A stretch of 64,000 nt of DNA from Bacteroidales bacterium (lineage in GTDB: Bacteria > Bacteroidota > Bacteroidia > Bacteroidales > Paludibacteraceae), in contig JAAYQF010000026.1 in the NCBI GenBank assembly GCA_012519425.1, forward strand, positions 1 to 64,000, in the 5' to 3' direction. Below are positions 43,270 to 53,207 of the stretch, piece by piece. The position numbers and the translations under genes were made by a program. The stretch's first letter is position 1. Each line of letters opens with the position of its first letter. The notes under the pieces were generated by a model. That model searched no databases. It saw only the letters and a program-made list of their open reading frames with translations, and was not told the DNA's origin.

Positions 43270-44442
43270 TTATCGGCTTATCTCAGCCACCTTCTCTTGC
43301 GCCTTTAAGCGCGCCTCTTCATCGGTCTTCACATAATCCTCGTAAGTTGGTTTCCTGATGAAAACCATATTACTCATCACAAACTCAATCACATCACTCA
43401 TTTCTAAAAAGCCTATTTGTGATTTCAGAAAAGCCTCAACCACCACCTCGTTGGCTGCATTGAGTATGCAGGGCATATTTCCGCCTTCTTCAATAGCCTT
43501 ATATGCAAATCCAAGATTTCTAAATCTCTCCAAATCAGGCTTTTCAAATGTAAAGTACGGATATAGATTAAAATCCATACGCGGGAAATTTGTCTGTACA
43601 CGTTCAGGATAAGTAAAAGCATACTGAATCGGCAATTTCATATCCGGCAGGCCCATCTGTGCTTTGATAGACCCATCAACAAACTGAACCATGGAATGGA
43701 TGATGGATTGCGGATGTACAATAACTTCAATCCTTTCCGGCTGAACCCCGAACAACCATTTTGCTTCTATAACTTCAAAGCCCTTGTTCATCATCGTTGC
43801 AGAATCAACCGTAATCTTTGCCCCCATATCCCAATTGGGATGTTTCAAAGCCTGTGCAGGTGTCACTCCCTCCAAAGCTTTCAAATTAAAAGTACGAAAG
43901 GGACCACCCGAGGCCGTCAATATCAACTTTTCGATTGAGTCGGTACTTTCTCCGGCCAAACATTGAAAAATAGCCGAATGTTCCGAGTCAACCGGTATGA
44001 TAGAAGTGCCATATTCCCGGCATAGATCATTAATCAGATCTCCGGCAACCACCAAAGTTTCTTTATTGGCCAAAGCAATGCGCTTCCCCGCTTTAGCCGC
44101 CGATATGGTCGGCTCGAGTCCGGCATAACCTACCATAGCAGTCAACACAATATCAATTGGCTCCATCTCTGCTACTTGCACGATGGCATCCAATCCGGCA
44201 AAGACTTTCACCGGAATATCCGATAAAGCTTCCTTCAAATTCAGATAATGTTTTTCATTGCCAATCACCACTATTTCAGGCAGAAATTGGTGTGCCTGTT
44301 GGATCAACAGTTCAATATTATTGCCTGCAGTAAGGGCATAAACATCAAAAAGCGACGGATTTGCCGCTACCACCTCCAAAGCCTGAGTTCCTATAGAACC
44401 TGTTGAGCCGAGTATGGCGATATTTTTCTTTTGGATGTTCAA
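43270..44442 (-). CDS. dxr: 1-deoxy-D-xylulose-5-phosphate reductoisomerase
   Basis: The 390-residue protein has the NADPH-binding ILGSTGSIGTQALEV (residues 10-24), LANKETLVVAGDL, PVDSEHSAIFQCL and TASGGPFR, all signatures of Dxr. It makes MEP, the committed step of the non-mevalonate isoprenoid pathway. ispH, the last enzyme of the same pathway, is encoded at 53208-54068. The order M23 protein - dxr - rseP on one strand with 20-33-base gaps suggests co-transcription. Confidence 0.97.
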   Translation of the reverse strand: MNIQKKNIAILGSTGSIGTQALEVVAANPSLFDVYALTAGNNIELLIQQAHQFLPEIVVIGNEKHYLNLKEALSDIPVKVFAGLDAIVQVAEMEPIDIVLTAMVGYAGLEPTISAAKAGKRIALANKETLVVAGDLINDLCREYGTSIIPVDSEHSAIFQCLAGESTDSIEKLILTASGGPFRTFNLKALEGVTPAQALKHPNWDMGAKITVDSATMMNKGFEVIEAKWLFGVQPERIEVIVHPQSIIHSMVQFVDGSIKAQMGLPDMKLPIQYAFTYPERVQTNFPRMDFNLYPYFTFEKPDLERFRNLGFAYKAIEEGGNMPCILNAANEVVVEAFLKSQIGFLEMSDVIEFVMSNMVFIRKPTYEDYVKTDEEARLKAQEKVAEISR

Positions 44443-44462
44443 AATATGAATTTAGAATGCAT

Positions 44463-45329
44463 TCAGAACACAATAACTTCTTCCGGGTTAACAGGATTTC
44501 CTTGTTTCCATAGCTCAAAACAGAAATGTTCTTGCATATTTAACACATTATCGTCACCGGTAAATGCAATGACTTCTCCGGCTTTGACTACGTCGCCGAC
44601 TTTTTTAAGTAACTGAGAATTATGCTTGTAGATAGACACGTAATCATCTTCATGTTGCACTTGAATGATACCTCCGTGGCTGAATGAATAGGAAATATAT
44701 ATGACAGTACCGTTCAGTACACTGACAACCGCCTCGTGAGGAGAAGTCAATATAGATATTCCATAGAATTTTTCCTCGGGGTTAAAGGAAGAAGTAATTA
44801 CACCTTTGGTAGGTTTGAAGAATACCAAAACACGCTCCGCATCGCCGGGAGCAAGGGATGACAGGTTATATTTTTCATCTCTTTCATAACGCTCCACAAA
44901 ATCTTTTTCTGCTTTTGATTTTTCAACCAACAGTTCAGCTCTTTCTTTAAAGGTAATCGTATCATTCATCTGTACGGAATCATAGCGAACGTCACCGGAA
45001 ATTATTCCTTTGACCACCTCTAAATACTTTGCCTGTAATTCCATCTGATTCAACAAGGAATCAACCTGGATCGACTTATTGATAATTTGAATACGGTCGT
45101 CCGGACTGCCATAACCCGGCAAGTAATACCTCAAGGGTGTAAAAATGATGATGGATGCTAAAATCAAAAATGTAAGCAGGATAAAAAAGGACAAATAGAT
45201 AAATACGGTGAACCTGGATAGTCGAATAAACCAGGACTCTTCCAATGTGTTCTCATTCAGTATCGAAACACGATATTGAAAGCGTATCTTCTGCATGAAC
45301 TTTTTCCATTTTCCTTTTTTCTTCGCCAT
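44463..45329 (-). CDS. M23-like membrane protein with degenerate active site
   Basis: The 288-residue protein has one N-terminal membrane helix (about 34-60), a coiled-coil stretch and a C-terminal LytM/M23 fold (VITSSFNPEEKFYGISIL onward, ending HFCFELWKQGNPVNPEEVI). In active M23 enzymes the zinc ligands are HxxxD and a later HxH. Here the first site reads FYGIS, with both His and Asp lost, and the last reads HFC, with the second His lost. It is therefore probably a non-catalytic regulator of cell-wall enzymes, like EnvC or NlpD. It leads the dxr-rseP transcript. Confidence 0.8.
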   Translation of the reverse strand: MAKKKGKWKKFMQKIRFQYRVSILNENTLEESWFIRLSRFTVFIYLSFFILLTFLILASIIIFTPLRYYLPGYGSPDDRIQIINKSIQVDSLLNQMELQAKYLEVVKGIISGDVRYDSVQMNDTITFKERAELLVEKSKAEKDFVERYERDEKYNLSSLAPGDAERVLVFFKPTKGVITSSFNPEEKFYGISILTSPHEAVVSVLNGTVIYISYSFSHGGIIQVQHEDDYVSIYKHNSQLLKKVGDVVKAGEVIAFTGDDNVLNMQEHFCFELWKQGNPVNPEEVIVF

Positions 45330-45392
45330 GTACGATTGTATTATCTAAAGTTTCTTCAAGAATCAGCGACAGTGGTATTTAATTCAATCATG

Positions 45393-45400
45393 CAAAAGTA
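45393..45400 (-). promoter_or_regulatory. -7 box of the M23-dxr-rseP operon
   Basis: TACTTTTG followed by CA on the minus strand lies 63 bases before the ATG at 45329. The -33 element is not clear. Confidence 0.4.
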
Positions 45401-45427
45401 AGTTTTTTTTGGCTGAACAGAAAATAC

Positions 45428-45463
45428 AAAAAGCTCAAACAGTTGATATGTTTGAGCTTTTTT
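45428..45463 (-). terminator. Terminator of the V-ATPase operon
   Basis: AAAAAGCTCAAACA (45428-45441) pairs perfectly with TGTTTGAGCTTTTT (45449-45462) around a 7-base loop. A T-run follows on the minus strand. It lies just past the stop codon of the last V-ATPase gene. Confidence 0.85.
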
Positions 45464-45480
45464 ATGACTATAAGTTCTTT

Positions 45481-45933
<453 letters not shown>

Positions 45934-45985
45934 TTATTAAAGTTGTTTTTATTTTTATTTTTAAATAATTTTTTCTCTTTCATTA

Positions 45986-47815
45986 TCACTCTTCTGCCGG
46001 TTCCGGTTGTTTGAATGGATTGTACTTCCTGCCTCCCCCCTCAAAGCCTGCATTTTTATAAAACTCTACAAAGGTCAGGCGCATGGGATGCACAAATGCC
46101 CCCAAGCCTGCCATAAAGATATTCATACCATGGCCGAAAACCATAATTAGCAGCATAATCAAGGTACTCACTACGGGTATATCACCACTCAACTTAAATG
46201 CTAAGTCGTTGAACACAAAGCCCATTACACCTGAAGATATTCCCAGGGCGAACAAACGTATGTATGACAGCAAATCGCCCAACAGTCCGGTTGCCATATT
46301 ATAGGCATCCCAAAGTCCCGCTCCCACATTGATTAAAGGATTCCGTTTAACATCGTTCAAGATGAAGACGAATATAGCTCCCACTCCACCAAATCCGTAA
46401 TATAAATATTTCACGATTTGCTCATCTATGTCATACACCTGAGAAGCCAGGAAAGTTCCACCCATACCAATGATGATCAGCAGCCAACCCCAATTGGCAA
46501 AAGAAGCGGCCCATCCGTGACGAATCACTTTGCTCACAGCCTGAATGATCATTCCGAACAGTATCTGCACCACGCCAATGATCAAAGAAGCATAGAATAA
46601 TTTGTTGGAATCCAGCATAAAAACCTTGAATTTCTCCAACCAGGGAATATCGGCGTCAATCAAACTAAAACCGAAAAAGGTACCGGTCACCAACCCCAGC
46701 ACGATGGTAGAAGCCCCCAACCAGGCCGCCAAAGAGAACACAGGTTTCATGGAAGGTTTGGCTTTCTTCCGCAAAATCAATGATGCTATAAAAATAAGTA
46801 AACCATAAGCTGTATCACCCACACATAAACCAAAAAACAACAAGAAAAAAGGTGCGAAAAAGGGAGTTAAATCCAACTCATGGTAGTTGGGCAAATCGTA
46901 CAATTCCCCAATCATTTCAAACAACTTAGTAAATTTGTTGTTTTTCAGCTTTACGGGTACTTTTTCTGTATCTAAAGGTTCTGCCGATTCGTAATAAACA
47001 CCGGATGATTCCAAATAATCTTCCAATTCGGCTGTGTTTTCTTCAGGACACCATCCTTCTAACAGCATCACCTTCTCATCCACTTGTGCAGTGGTGTTCA
47101 ACACAACTTTTGAAAAGTCAATCTCACCGGACACTTGTGTACTGAAAGCTTGCAGATCGTGGTAATGCTCAATGGCAAACTGCCTGATAAATTCTTTGGA
47201 AGCAGATATTTCTTTTTGGATAGATGCGATTTCTTTTTGGATTTCAGATGCATTTTTATCAGACAACTGAATGGGATCTGCATCAATATCTACCACGACA
47301 TCAGGTCTGTTGATAGTTACAAAATGCTTGTAAAGCCCAACTGTACCAATTTCAAAAGCATTATACAACACTTCCCATTCCTGATCAAATTTTTGCTCAT
47401 GACAACTGAAAAAGCGCAGTTCAAAACCGGCATCCTGCAATTCTTGTAACCTCTCGTGTGAAAAATTACCCCACACTTCCATTCTTTCCCACTCCCGCTC
47501 GGCTGATTGCAGTTTCTGATACTGTGATTCCAACAAATCGTATTTTTCTTCAATCTCCTGCATCAGGGCTTTTCCATCACTATCTTTCTTTGTTTTTTTA
47601 GGTTTTACCCCCTTAGGCAATTCCGGTTGCAATTTCTTCAACAAAACACCTAATCCGGTTTTGAGCTGTATCTGACGGGTTAGTTCCTCGTCCTCCTGGA
47701 CCCCTTCAGACTTCTCAATGATGTGTAACACACCAATTTCCCTGATCTTATTCAAGAAATCCAGGTATGTCTTATGATACACTAGAAAGGAATATTTTCG
47801 CATCTTAACTATCAT
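45986..47815 (-). CDS. V-type ATP synthase subunit I (stator membrane subunit)
   Basis: The 609-residue protein has a soluble helical N-terminal half (1-310) and a C-terminal half with seven to eight membrane helices. The signature LLFFGLCVGDTAYGLL is the conserved FGxMxGDxGYG block of subunit a/I. It provides the ion half-channels and holds the stator stalks. The ATG overlaps the subunit D stop by 4 bases (ATGA), indicating coupled translation. Confidence 0.93.
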   Translation of the reverse strand: MIVKMRKYSFLVYHKTYLDFLNKIREIGVLHIIEKSEGVQEDEELTRQIQLKTGLGVLLKKLQPELPKGVKPKKTKKDSDGKALMQEIEEKYDLLESQYQKLQSAEREWERMEVWGNFSHERLQELQDAGFELRFFSCHEQKFDQEWEVLYNAFEIGTVGLYKHFVTINRPDVVVDIDADPIQLSDKNASEIQKEIASIQKEISASKEFIRQFAIEHYHDLQAFSTQVSGEIDFSKVVLNTTAQVDEKVMLLEGWCPEENTAELEDYLESSGVYYESAEPLDTEKVPVKLKNNKFTKLFEMIGELYDLPNYHELDLTPFFAPFFLLFFGLCVGDTAYGLLIFIASLILRKKAKPSMKPVFSLAAWLGASTIVLGLVTGTFFGFSLIDADIPWLEKFKVFMLDSNKLFYASLIIGVVQILFGMIIQAVSKVIRHGWAASFANWGWLLIIIGMGGTFLASQVYDIDEQIVKYLYYGFGGVGAIFVFILNDVKRNPLINVGAGLWDAYNMATGLLGDLLSYIRLFALGISSGVMGFVFNDLAFKLSGDIPVVSTLIMLLIMVFGHGMNIFMAGLGAFVHPMRLTFVEFYKNAGFEGGGRKYNPFKQPEPAEE

Positions 47816-48420
47816 AGCAACTCCTCCTCTCTTTCTCTTTCTTGCCGTGATTTTACTATTTTCTGAGATGATTTGGAAAGATTTTCTTCATCTTCCATAA
47901 ATCTCTTTATTTTCAAAATGGCGTCTTCATAACCGGGAATTTGTACTTTTTCAAACAAATTTACCTTTTGCGTGGTTTTTTTACGTGCATGCTCTAACAA
48001 TTGTACCTTTTGCTCCGCAAAAACCTGTTCGATACCAATCTGAGCCAGCTCCTTCAATTGCGCCAAACCGTCTGCGTACCATACAGGGGCATTGAATAAG
48101 CTGTATGGTTTCATTTCATATATAACTTCATCCAGTACAGGAACACGCACAGCAGCAATTTTTCTGACACTCATCCGCACATCCTTCACTTTCAGAAGAG
48201 ATGTATCAAATTCTCCCCACAAGGCCAACATCTTGTCGTATGAAAGGATGCGGTTCTCCAATTCTTGCTCCAAGCTTTTAATCTCATCTTTTGCTTTCTT
48301 AACCTCAACACGCAAAGCACTTTCCTTATTTTTAATGGTAGGAAGTGCACGCACACGCATGTTCAGGTTTTTCTCCAAAGCCTGTAATGATGTTTTATTA
48401 TATTGAAATTTAATAGACAT
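47812..48420 (-). CDS. V-type ATP synthase subunit D (central stalk)
   Basis: The 202-residue protein is almost all helix, with the N-terminal FQYNKTSLQALEKNLNMRVRALPTIKNKES and the C-terminal helix region IKRFMEDEENLSKSSQKIVK. These are standard for the rotating central-stalk subunit D, functionally like F-type gamma. It transmits rotation between the A3B3 head and the membrane ring. It lies between subunits B and I. Confidence 0.92.
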   Translation of the reverse strand: MSIKFQYNKTSLQALEKNLNMRVRALPTIKNKESALRVEVKKAKDEIKSLEQELENRILSYDKMLALWGEFDTSLLKVKDVRMSVRKIAAVRVPVLDEVIYEMKPYSLFNAPVWYADGLAQLKELAQIGIEQVFAEQKVQLLEHARKKTTQKVNLFEKVQIPGYEDAILKIKRFMEDEENLSKSSQKIVKSRQEREREEELL

Positions 48421-48492
48421 AAAAGCTGTTTTTTATTTTGCAGTCGTAAGTCCCGGAAACAAAACTTATCATTCCTTACGAAACAAATTGGA

Positions 48493-49812
48493 TCACTTCC
48501 TCCAATACTTATCAACCAAATCCTGTCTGATATTCACTTCAGTGGATGTAAAATGCTTGCCGAACAAATCCCAGGCAACGTCTAACATTTGATCTGTATT
48601 GAGGTTCACATCAATAGCCATCAAATGCTCCGCATAATCTTTGGCATATGCCAACGCCCTTTCATCATAATCCGTAAGGTCGAAACCATTCTCCAGCTTA
48701 GTTTTAGCATTCGCTGCATCAGCATACAAACGCACAGCAGCATTCATTACCTGCGGATGATCCTCGCGTGTTTTCTTACCAATCACCAATTGCTTCAAGC
48801 GCGACAAAGAACGGAAAGGATCGACTATCACTTTCCCTATATCCGAATCGCGTCTCAGGAAGAGCTGTCCCTCAGTAATATAACCTGTATTATCAGGAAT
48901 AGAGTGCGTAATATCTCCACCGGAAAGCGTGGTAACTGCAATGATAGTGATAGAGCCACCTTCAGGAAATTGCACCGCCTTCTCATATATTTTTGCCAAA
49001 TCCGAATACAAAGAGCCTGGCATGGAGTCTTTGGAAGGAATCTGGTCCATCCTGTTCGACACAATAGACAAGGCATCTGCGTAGGAAGTCATGTCCGTCA
49101 ACAACACCAAAACCCGCTCATTCTTATCAACGGCGAAATACTCTGCGGCCGTCAACACCATATCCGGGATCAACAGACGCTCCACAGGCGGATCCTCGGT
49201 CGTATTCACAAAGCTGATGATGCGATTAAGTGCTCCGGCATTGCTGAATGTATTCTTAAAATACAAATAATCATCGTTGGTCAGTCCCATGCCACCCAGG
49301 ATAATTTTATCAGTCTGCGCACGCAACGCCACGGTTGCCATCACTTGATTAAAGGGCTGGTCAGGGTCAGCGAAGAAAGGAATTTTTTGTCCCGACACCA
49401 AAGTATTGTTCAGGTCAATACCGGCAATACCTGTTGCAATCAGTTCTGACGGTTGTTTACGACGAACCGGATTCACAGAAGGACCACCGATTTCACGTTC
49501 TTCACCCTCAACAACAGGTCCACCATCAATGGGTTCACCAAAAGAATTGAAGAAGCGTCCGGCCAGCTGTTCACCTACTTTCAAAGTGGGAGATTTCTTC
49601 AAAAACACCACTTCTGCATTGGTTGGAATACCTTCAGTACCACTGAATACCTGCAAAGTAACTTCATCACCCTGAATTTTTACTACCTGTGCCAACTTAC
49701 CGTCAACTGTAGCCAATTCCTCATTGCCCACCCCTGTAGCACGTAATGAACAGGTCGCTTTCGTAATACGGGTAATTTTCGTGTATATCTTCTGAAAAGC
49801 TTTTGTTTCCAT
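48493..49812 (-). CDS. V-type ATP synthase subunit B
   Basis: The 439-residue protein carries the non-catalytic V-type B signature, including NPVRRKQPSELIATGIAGID, QKIPFFADPDQPFN and PSKDSMPGSLYSDLAKIYE. The canonical Walker A lysine is absent at the expected place (FADPDQPFN), as is normal for B. It alternates with subunit A in the head and shapes the nucleotide sites. The subunit A stop lies 17 bases upstream. Confidence 0.95.
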   Translation of the reverse strand: METKAFQKIYTKITRITKATCSLRATGVGNEELATVDGKLAQVVKIQGDEVTLQVFSGTEGIPTNAEVVFLKKSPTLKVGEQLAGRFFNSFGEPIDGGPVVEGEEREIGGPSVNPVRRKQPSELIATGIAGIDLNNTLVSGQKIPFFADPDQPFNQVMATVALRAQTDKIILGGMGLTNDDYLYFKNTFSNAGALNRIISFVNTTEDPPVERLLIPDMVLTAAEYFAVDKNERVLVLLTDMTSYADALSIVSNRMDQIPSKDSMPGSLYSDLAKIYEKAVQFPEGGSITIIAVTTLSGGDITHSIPDNTGYITEGQLFLRRDSDIGKVIVDPFRSLSRLKQLVIGKKTREDHPQVMNAAVRLYADAANAKTKLENGFDLTDYDERALAYAKDYAEHLMAIDVNLNTDQMLDVAWDLFGKHFTSTEVNIRQDLVDKYWRK

Positions 49813-49829
49813 ATTCTATTTTTTCTTTC

Positions 49830-51584
49830 TTATATAGTCTTTTCTGCCAGGATGTTTTTTAAATCAGTCTCATAAGCGTTAAACTCCGGAGATTGGAAAG
49901 CCGAGTAATTCATTTGCTTTAACACATTAATTACCCGTTTGAAATAATCCATCACATCGACAAAACCTGCAAATTCAAAATCCGCATTACAGATATCCAT
50001 CACTAAATTTAACATATAATGTTGTCTTTCTAAGGAAGTTACAGCATCCACTTTATCAAAAGCATCCTGTTGCAAGATGGTAAAGTCAATGACTTCCGAC
50101 TTCCAGAAAGTCACGTGATAATCAACAGGAACACCGTCATCCCCGAGAATATTGATTTGCTCATTTACCTCTTTTCCCCGTTGAAGAATCGTTTTCATAT
50201 CGTTCACCAGGCTGGTCCATTGCGGAGAAATTACCTCAGATATATATGATTCAAATTCGGGATATTCAATGTATTTAGAATAACTATCGATTGGATTGAC
50301 AGCCGGATAGCGTTTATGGTCGGCCCTGGACTGTTCAAGTGCATAAAAGCACCTTGCAGCTTTTTTAGTGCCCTCGGTTACCGGCTCTTTCAAGTTTCCT
50401 CCGGCAGGTGACACTGTACCAATAAATGTAATCGAACCCGTTTCTCCATTTTTCAGATAGACATAGCCGGCACGGGAGTAGAAGTTCGCAATGATGGCTG
50501 ACAGGTCCATGGGGAAAGCATCCTGACCAGGCAATTCCTCCATACGGTTCGACATTTCACGCAGTGCTTGCGCCCAACGCGAAGTCGAGTCTGCCATCAT
50601 CAGCACCCTCAAACCCATGGCACGATAATATTCGGAAATCGTCATGGCCGTATATACGGAAGCCTCACGTGAAGCCACCGGCATATTCGAGGTATTGGCA
50701 ATGATGATGGTACGCTCCATCAACTTGCGACCGGTATGCGGATCATCCAATCTGGGGAATTCCACAAAAATCTCCACTACCTCATTGGCCCTTTCACCGC
50801 AAGCAGCTATCACTACAATATCAGCCTCAGCTTGTCTGGAAATGGCGTGTTGCAATACCGTTTTTCCCGTACCGAAAGGACCGGGAATAAAGCCGGTGCC
50901 ACCTTCCACAATAGGATTAACAGTATCAATAATACGTACACCGGTTTCCAATAATTTAAAAGGGCGCGGTTTTTCCGAATGTATATTAATGGCTTTCTTA
51001 ACAGGCCATTTTTGGATCATATTCAGCTTGATATCTTTGCCATCTGCATCCGTTACAACGGCAATGGTATCCATGATGGTATATTCTCCTTCTTTGGCGA
51101 CACTCTTCACCGTATAAGTTCCTTCGAAAGCGAAAGGCACCATAATTTTATGGGGCTGATGATTTTCTTCCACCTGACCCAACCATGAACCGGCTTCCAC
51201 AACATCTCCCGGAGATGCCAGCGGCACGAAATGCCATAGGGTTTTCTTATCGAGTGGGAAATTATATTCACCACGGTTTAAAAAGATACCTGTCAGTTTG
51301 TTCAAATCATTTTGCAAACCGTCGTAGTTTTTGGACAATAATCCGGGGCCTAAGGTAACCTCCAGCATATGTCCGGTAAATTCCACCTTGTCGCCCACTT
51401 GCAGTCCGCGTGTACTTTCAAAGACTTGAACAAAAGCATGATTTCCGGTAATTTTCAGCACTTCCGACATTAATTTGGTATCGCCAAGCTGAATGTATGC
51501 AATTTCGTTTTGCATCACGGGACCATCTGCTTCAACGGTAACTAAGTTGGAAATGATTCCTTTTACTATTCCTTTTGTTGACAT
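49830..51584 (-). CDS. V-type ATP synthase catalytic subunit A
   Basis: The 584-residue protein has the catalytic P-loop PGPFGTGKTVLQHAI, the V-type-specific insert between the N-terminal barrel and the nucleotide domain (about residues 110-190), CGERANEVVEIFVEFP, and DSTSRWAQALREMSNRMEE. All catalytic residues appear intact. It hydrolyses or makes ATP at the three head interfaces. Gene order E - DUF2764 - A - B - D - I - K is that of Bacteroidota, spirochaetes and chlamydiae. Confidence 0.97.
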   Translation of the reverse strand: MSTKGIVKGIISNLVTVEADGPVMQNEIAYIQLGDTKLMSEVLKITGNHAFVQVFESTRGLQVGDKVEFTGHMLEVTLGPGLLSKNYDGLQNDLNKLTGIFLNRGEYNFPLDKKTLWHFVPLASPGDVVEAGSWLGQVEENHQPHKIMVPFAFEGTYTVKSVAKEGEYTIMDTIAVVTDADGKDIKLNMIQKWPVKKAINIHSEKPRPFKLLETGVRIIDTVNPIVEGGTGFIPGPFGTGKTVLQHAISRQAEADIVVIAACGERANEVVEIFVEFPRLDDPHTGRKLMERTIIIANTSNMPVASREASVYTAMTISEYYRAMGLRVLMMADSTSRWAQALREMSNRMEELPGQDAFPMDLSAIIANFYSRAGYVYLKNGETGSITFIGTVSPAGGNLKEPVTEGTKKAARCFYALEQSRADHKRYPAVNPIDSYSKYIEYPEFESYISEVISPQWTSLVNDMKTILQRGKEVNEQINILGDDGVPVDYHVTFWKSEVIDFTILQQDAFDKVDAVTSLERQHYMLNLVMDICNADFEFAGFVDVMDYFKRVINVLKQMNYSAFQSPEFNAYETDLKNILAEKTI

Positions 51585-51620
51585 TATTAATAGTATTATA
51601 GGGTATTATATTGATACGTT

Positions 51621-52478
51621 TTATGCGTTAATTTTTATTCCTTCCTTCATAGATAGCAGCAACTCTCTAAAAATTTGAGAACCCGATTCCACGGACAGCA
51701 TCCTCCAGCGCTGCAGCATCTCAACTCTTAATACATAAGCCAATATTCTTTCGATAGAAAAATAATTGAAGAAGGTGTGTTCATCCAACCAATCCCACTT
51801 CAGAGCATCAATTTTCTTTTCACGCTCCAACAAATCCGTATCTTCAGATAATTTAATTACCTCTTCCGTATATTCAAAAAGATTGGCCACTCCGAAATCC
51901 CGGGCGTGACTACTTCTTAAAATCTTAGCAACTTCAGTACTTCCAACTATCAGTTTTTCTTGCGGCAATTGATGCTTACGGCAGAAAATGGCGGTCAGCA
52001 AATTATTTAAATTCAAATTAAACTCAAACCAGGCACTTACAAACTGATTGGATGACTGCATCGCATGATCATAATACAAACCGGATAAATAATCTTCTTC
52101 TGACCATCCCTTTAGAAAATCCTCTTCTGATTTGATTTGCTTATAAAATTTAGCAAAATAAGGCAGTAAGCGCTCGTCCGAAGGGTTATCCTCCTCTTTG
52201 AGCAATTGGAACAAATCCTCCCAATCCGAACTTTTCAAAAATCCCCTGTCATCTATGACAGCATCTTTATCTTGCAGGAGAATCAGGAAATTTCGATTGT
52301 CGTATACAGCATAAAGCAGACGCAACAATTGAGCATCCTCTGTGCTCAGTTGCGGCATTATCTCGATCATTAAATCTTGCAGAGATAAAAAACCCTTGGT
52401 GTCATCTTTTTGTAAATCCGGCAATCCGGACACCAGGTAGTAATAATTGGACTTTGATTTGAGGAGTTTGGACATCAA
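51621..52478 (-). CDS. DUF2764 protein, V-ATPase subunit C-like
   Basis: The 285-residue helical protein has YYYLVSGLPDLQKDDTKGF at its start and the block SNQFVSAWFEFNLNLNNLLTAI, which mark DUF2764. These proteins occupy the place of subunit C/d between E and A in this type of operon, and probably link the central stalk to the ring. The start overlaps the subunit E stop by 4 bases. No separate subunit F gene follows. The structural role is inferred from gene order. Confidence 0.85.
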   Translation of the reverse strand: MMSKLLKSKSNYYYLVSGLPDLQKDDTKGFLSLQDLMIEIMPQLSTEDAQLLRLLYAVYDNRNFLILLQDKDAVIDDRGFLKSSDWEDLFQLLKEEDNPSDERLLPYFAKFYKQIKSEEDFLKGWSEEDYLSGLYYDHAMQSSNQFVSAWFEFNLNLNNLLTAIFCRKHQLPQEKLIVGSTEVAKILRSSHARDFGVANLFEYTEEVIKLSEDTDLLEREKKIDALKWDWLDEHTFFNYFSIERILAYVLRVEMLQRWRMLSVESGSQIFRELLLSMKEGIKINA

Positions 52479-53065
52479 AACAGTAGTTCTACTAATTGTG
52501 GTCTTAAGAATTCCTTGAAATAAGCGATAAATTCCGCTTCGCCAAAATTGATTTTATAACCACCTTTTTCGGCAACAATGGAAAAATCGGTTTTAATATT
52601 GTTGACTGCCACTATCTTCACGCCTCTATCCAACAAATGCTTTGCATTGGATTTGAAATAATCCGTCAATTCTTTTGCCTGTCGGGTCTCTATCGTTACC
52701 TCCTGGTTTTTTGCCAAACTCTCTGTCAATACCAGCAATATTTTCATCATAAATTCCTTGTTGGTAGTGGCAGCTTTAACATTGGAAGACACGACCTCTC
52801 CGCAAACGATATCGGTGATTTCAGTTTTTAGCGCATTGAGGGCTTGTTGTGCGAACAATTTGATCTCCACCTGAGTGTTTTTCATCAATTCGTTCGCTTT
52901 TTCTTCGGCAGACTTCAAAGTTTTATCGGCCTGCTTCTGAGCGCTGGCAACAATATCCGCCGCCTGTTGTTCAGCTTGAGCGATGATTTTTGCAGCCTCT
53001 TCCTGTCCTTTTTCTATTCCTTCCAAATAGATCTTATCGGTTAATTCCTGCAGTTTTGTGTTCAT
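52475..53065 (-). CDS. V-type ATP synthase subunit E (peripheral stalk)
   Basis: The 196-residue protein begins with an alanine-rich, Lys/Glu/Gln-rich helix (about 1-75, EEAAKIIAQAEQQAADIVAS) and ends with a small globular domain (VEKGGYKINFGEAEF-type region). That is the peripheral stalk subunit E. It holds the head against rotation. It is the first gene of the seven-gene V-ATPase operon and has a promoter box 49 bases upstream. Confidence 0.9.
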   Translation of the reverse strand: MNTKLQELTDKIYLEGIEKGQEEAAKIIAQAEQQAADIVASAQKQADKTLKSAEEKANELMKNTQVEIKLFAQQALNALKTEITDIVCGEVVSSNVKAATTNKEFMMKILLVLTESLAKNQEVTIETRQAKELTDYFKSNAKHLLDRGVKIVAVNNIKTDFSIVAEKGGYKINFGEAEFIAYFKEFLRPQLVELLF

Positions 53066-53113
53066 ATATCAGCAATAATTTATTTCAAGGGGAATCGTCT
53101 TAATTACAATCAG

Positions 53114-53121
53114 CAAAATTA
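53114..53121 (-). promoter_or_regulatory. -7 box of the V-ATPase operon
   Basis: TAATTTTG on the minus strand lies 48 bases before the subunit E ATG. The region behind it is very rich in A and T, with no clear TTTG at the right distance. Confidence 0.4.
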
Positions 53122-53207
53122 ATTGTTTAATTTTTTTTAAAAAAATATTTTTAATGGAATCTGCATATTTAAACGTGAAAAAAGAGAAAGCAATGTTAAT
53201 ATTTAAT

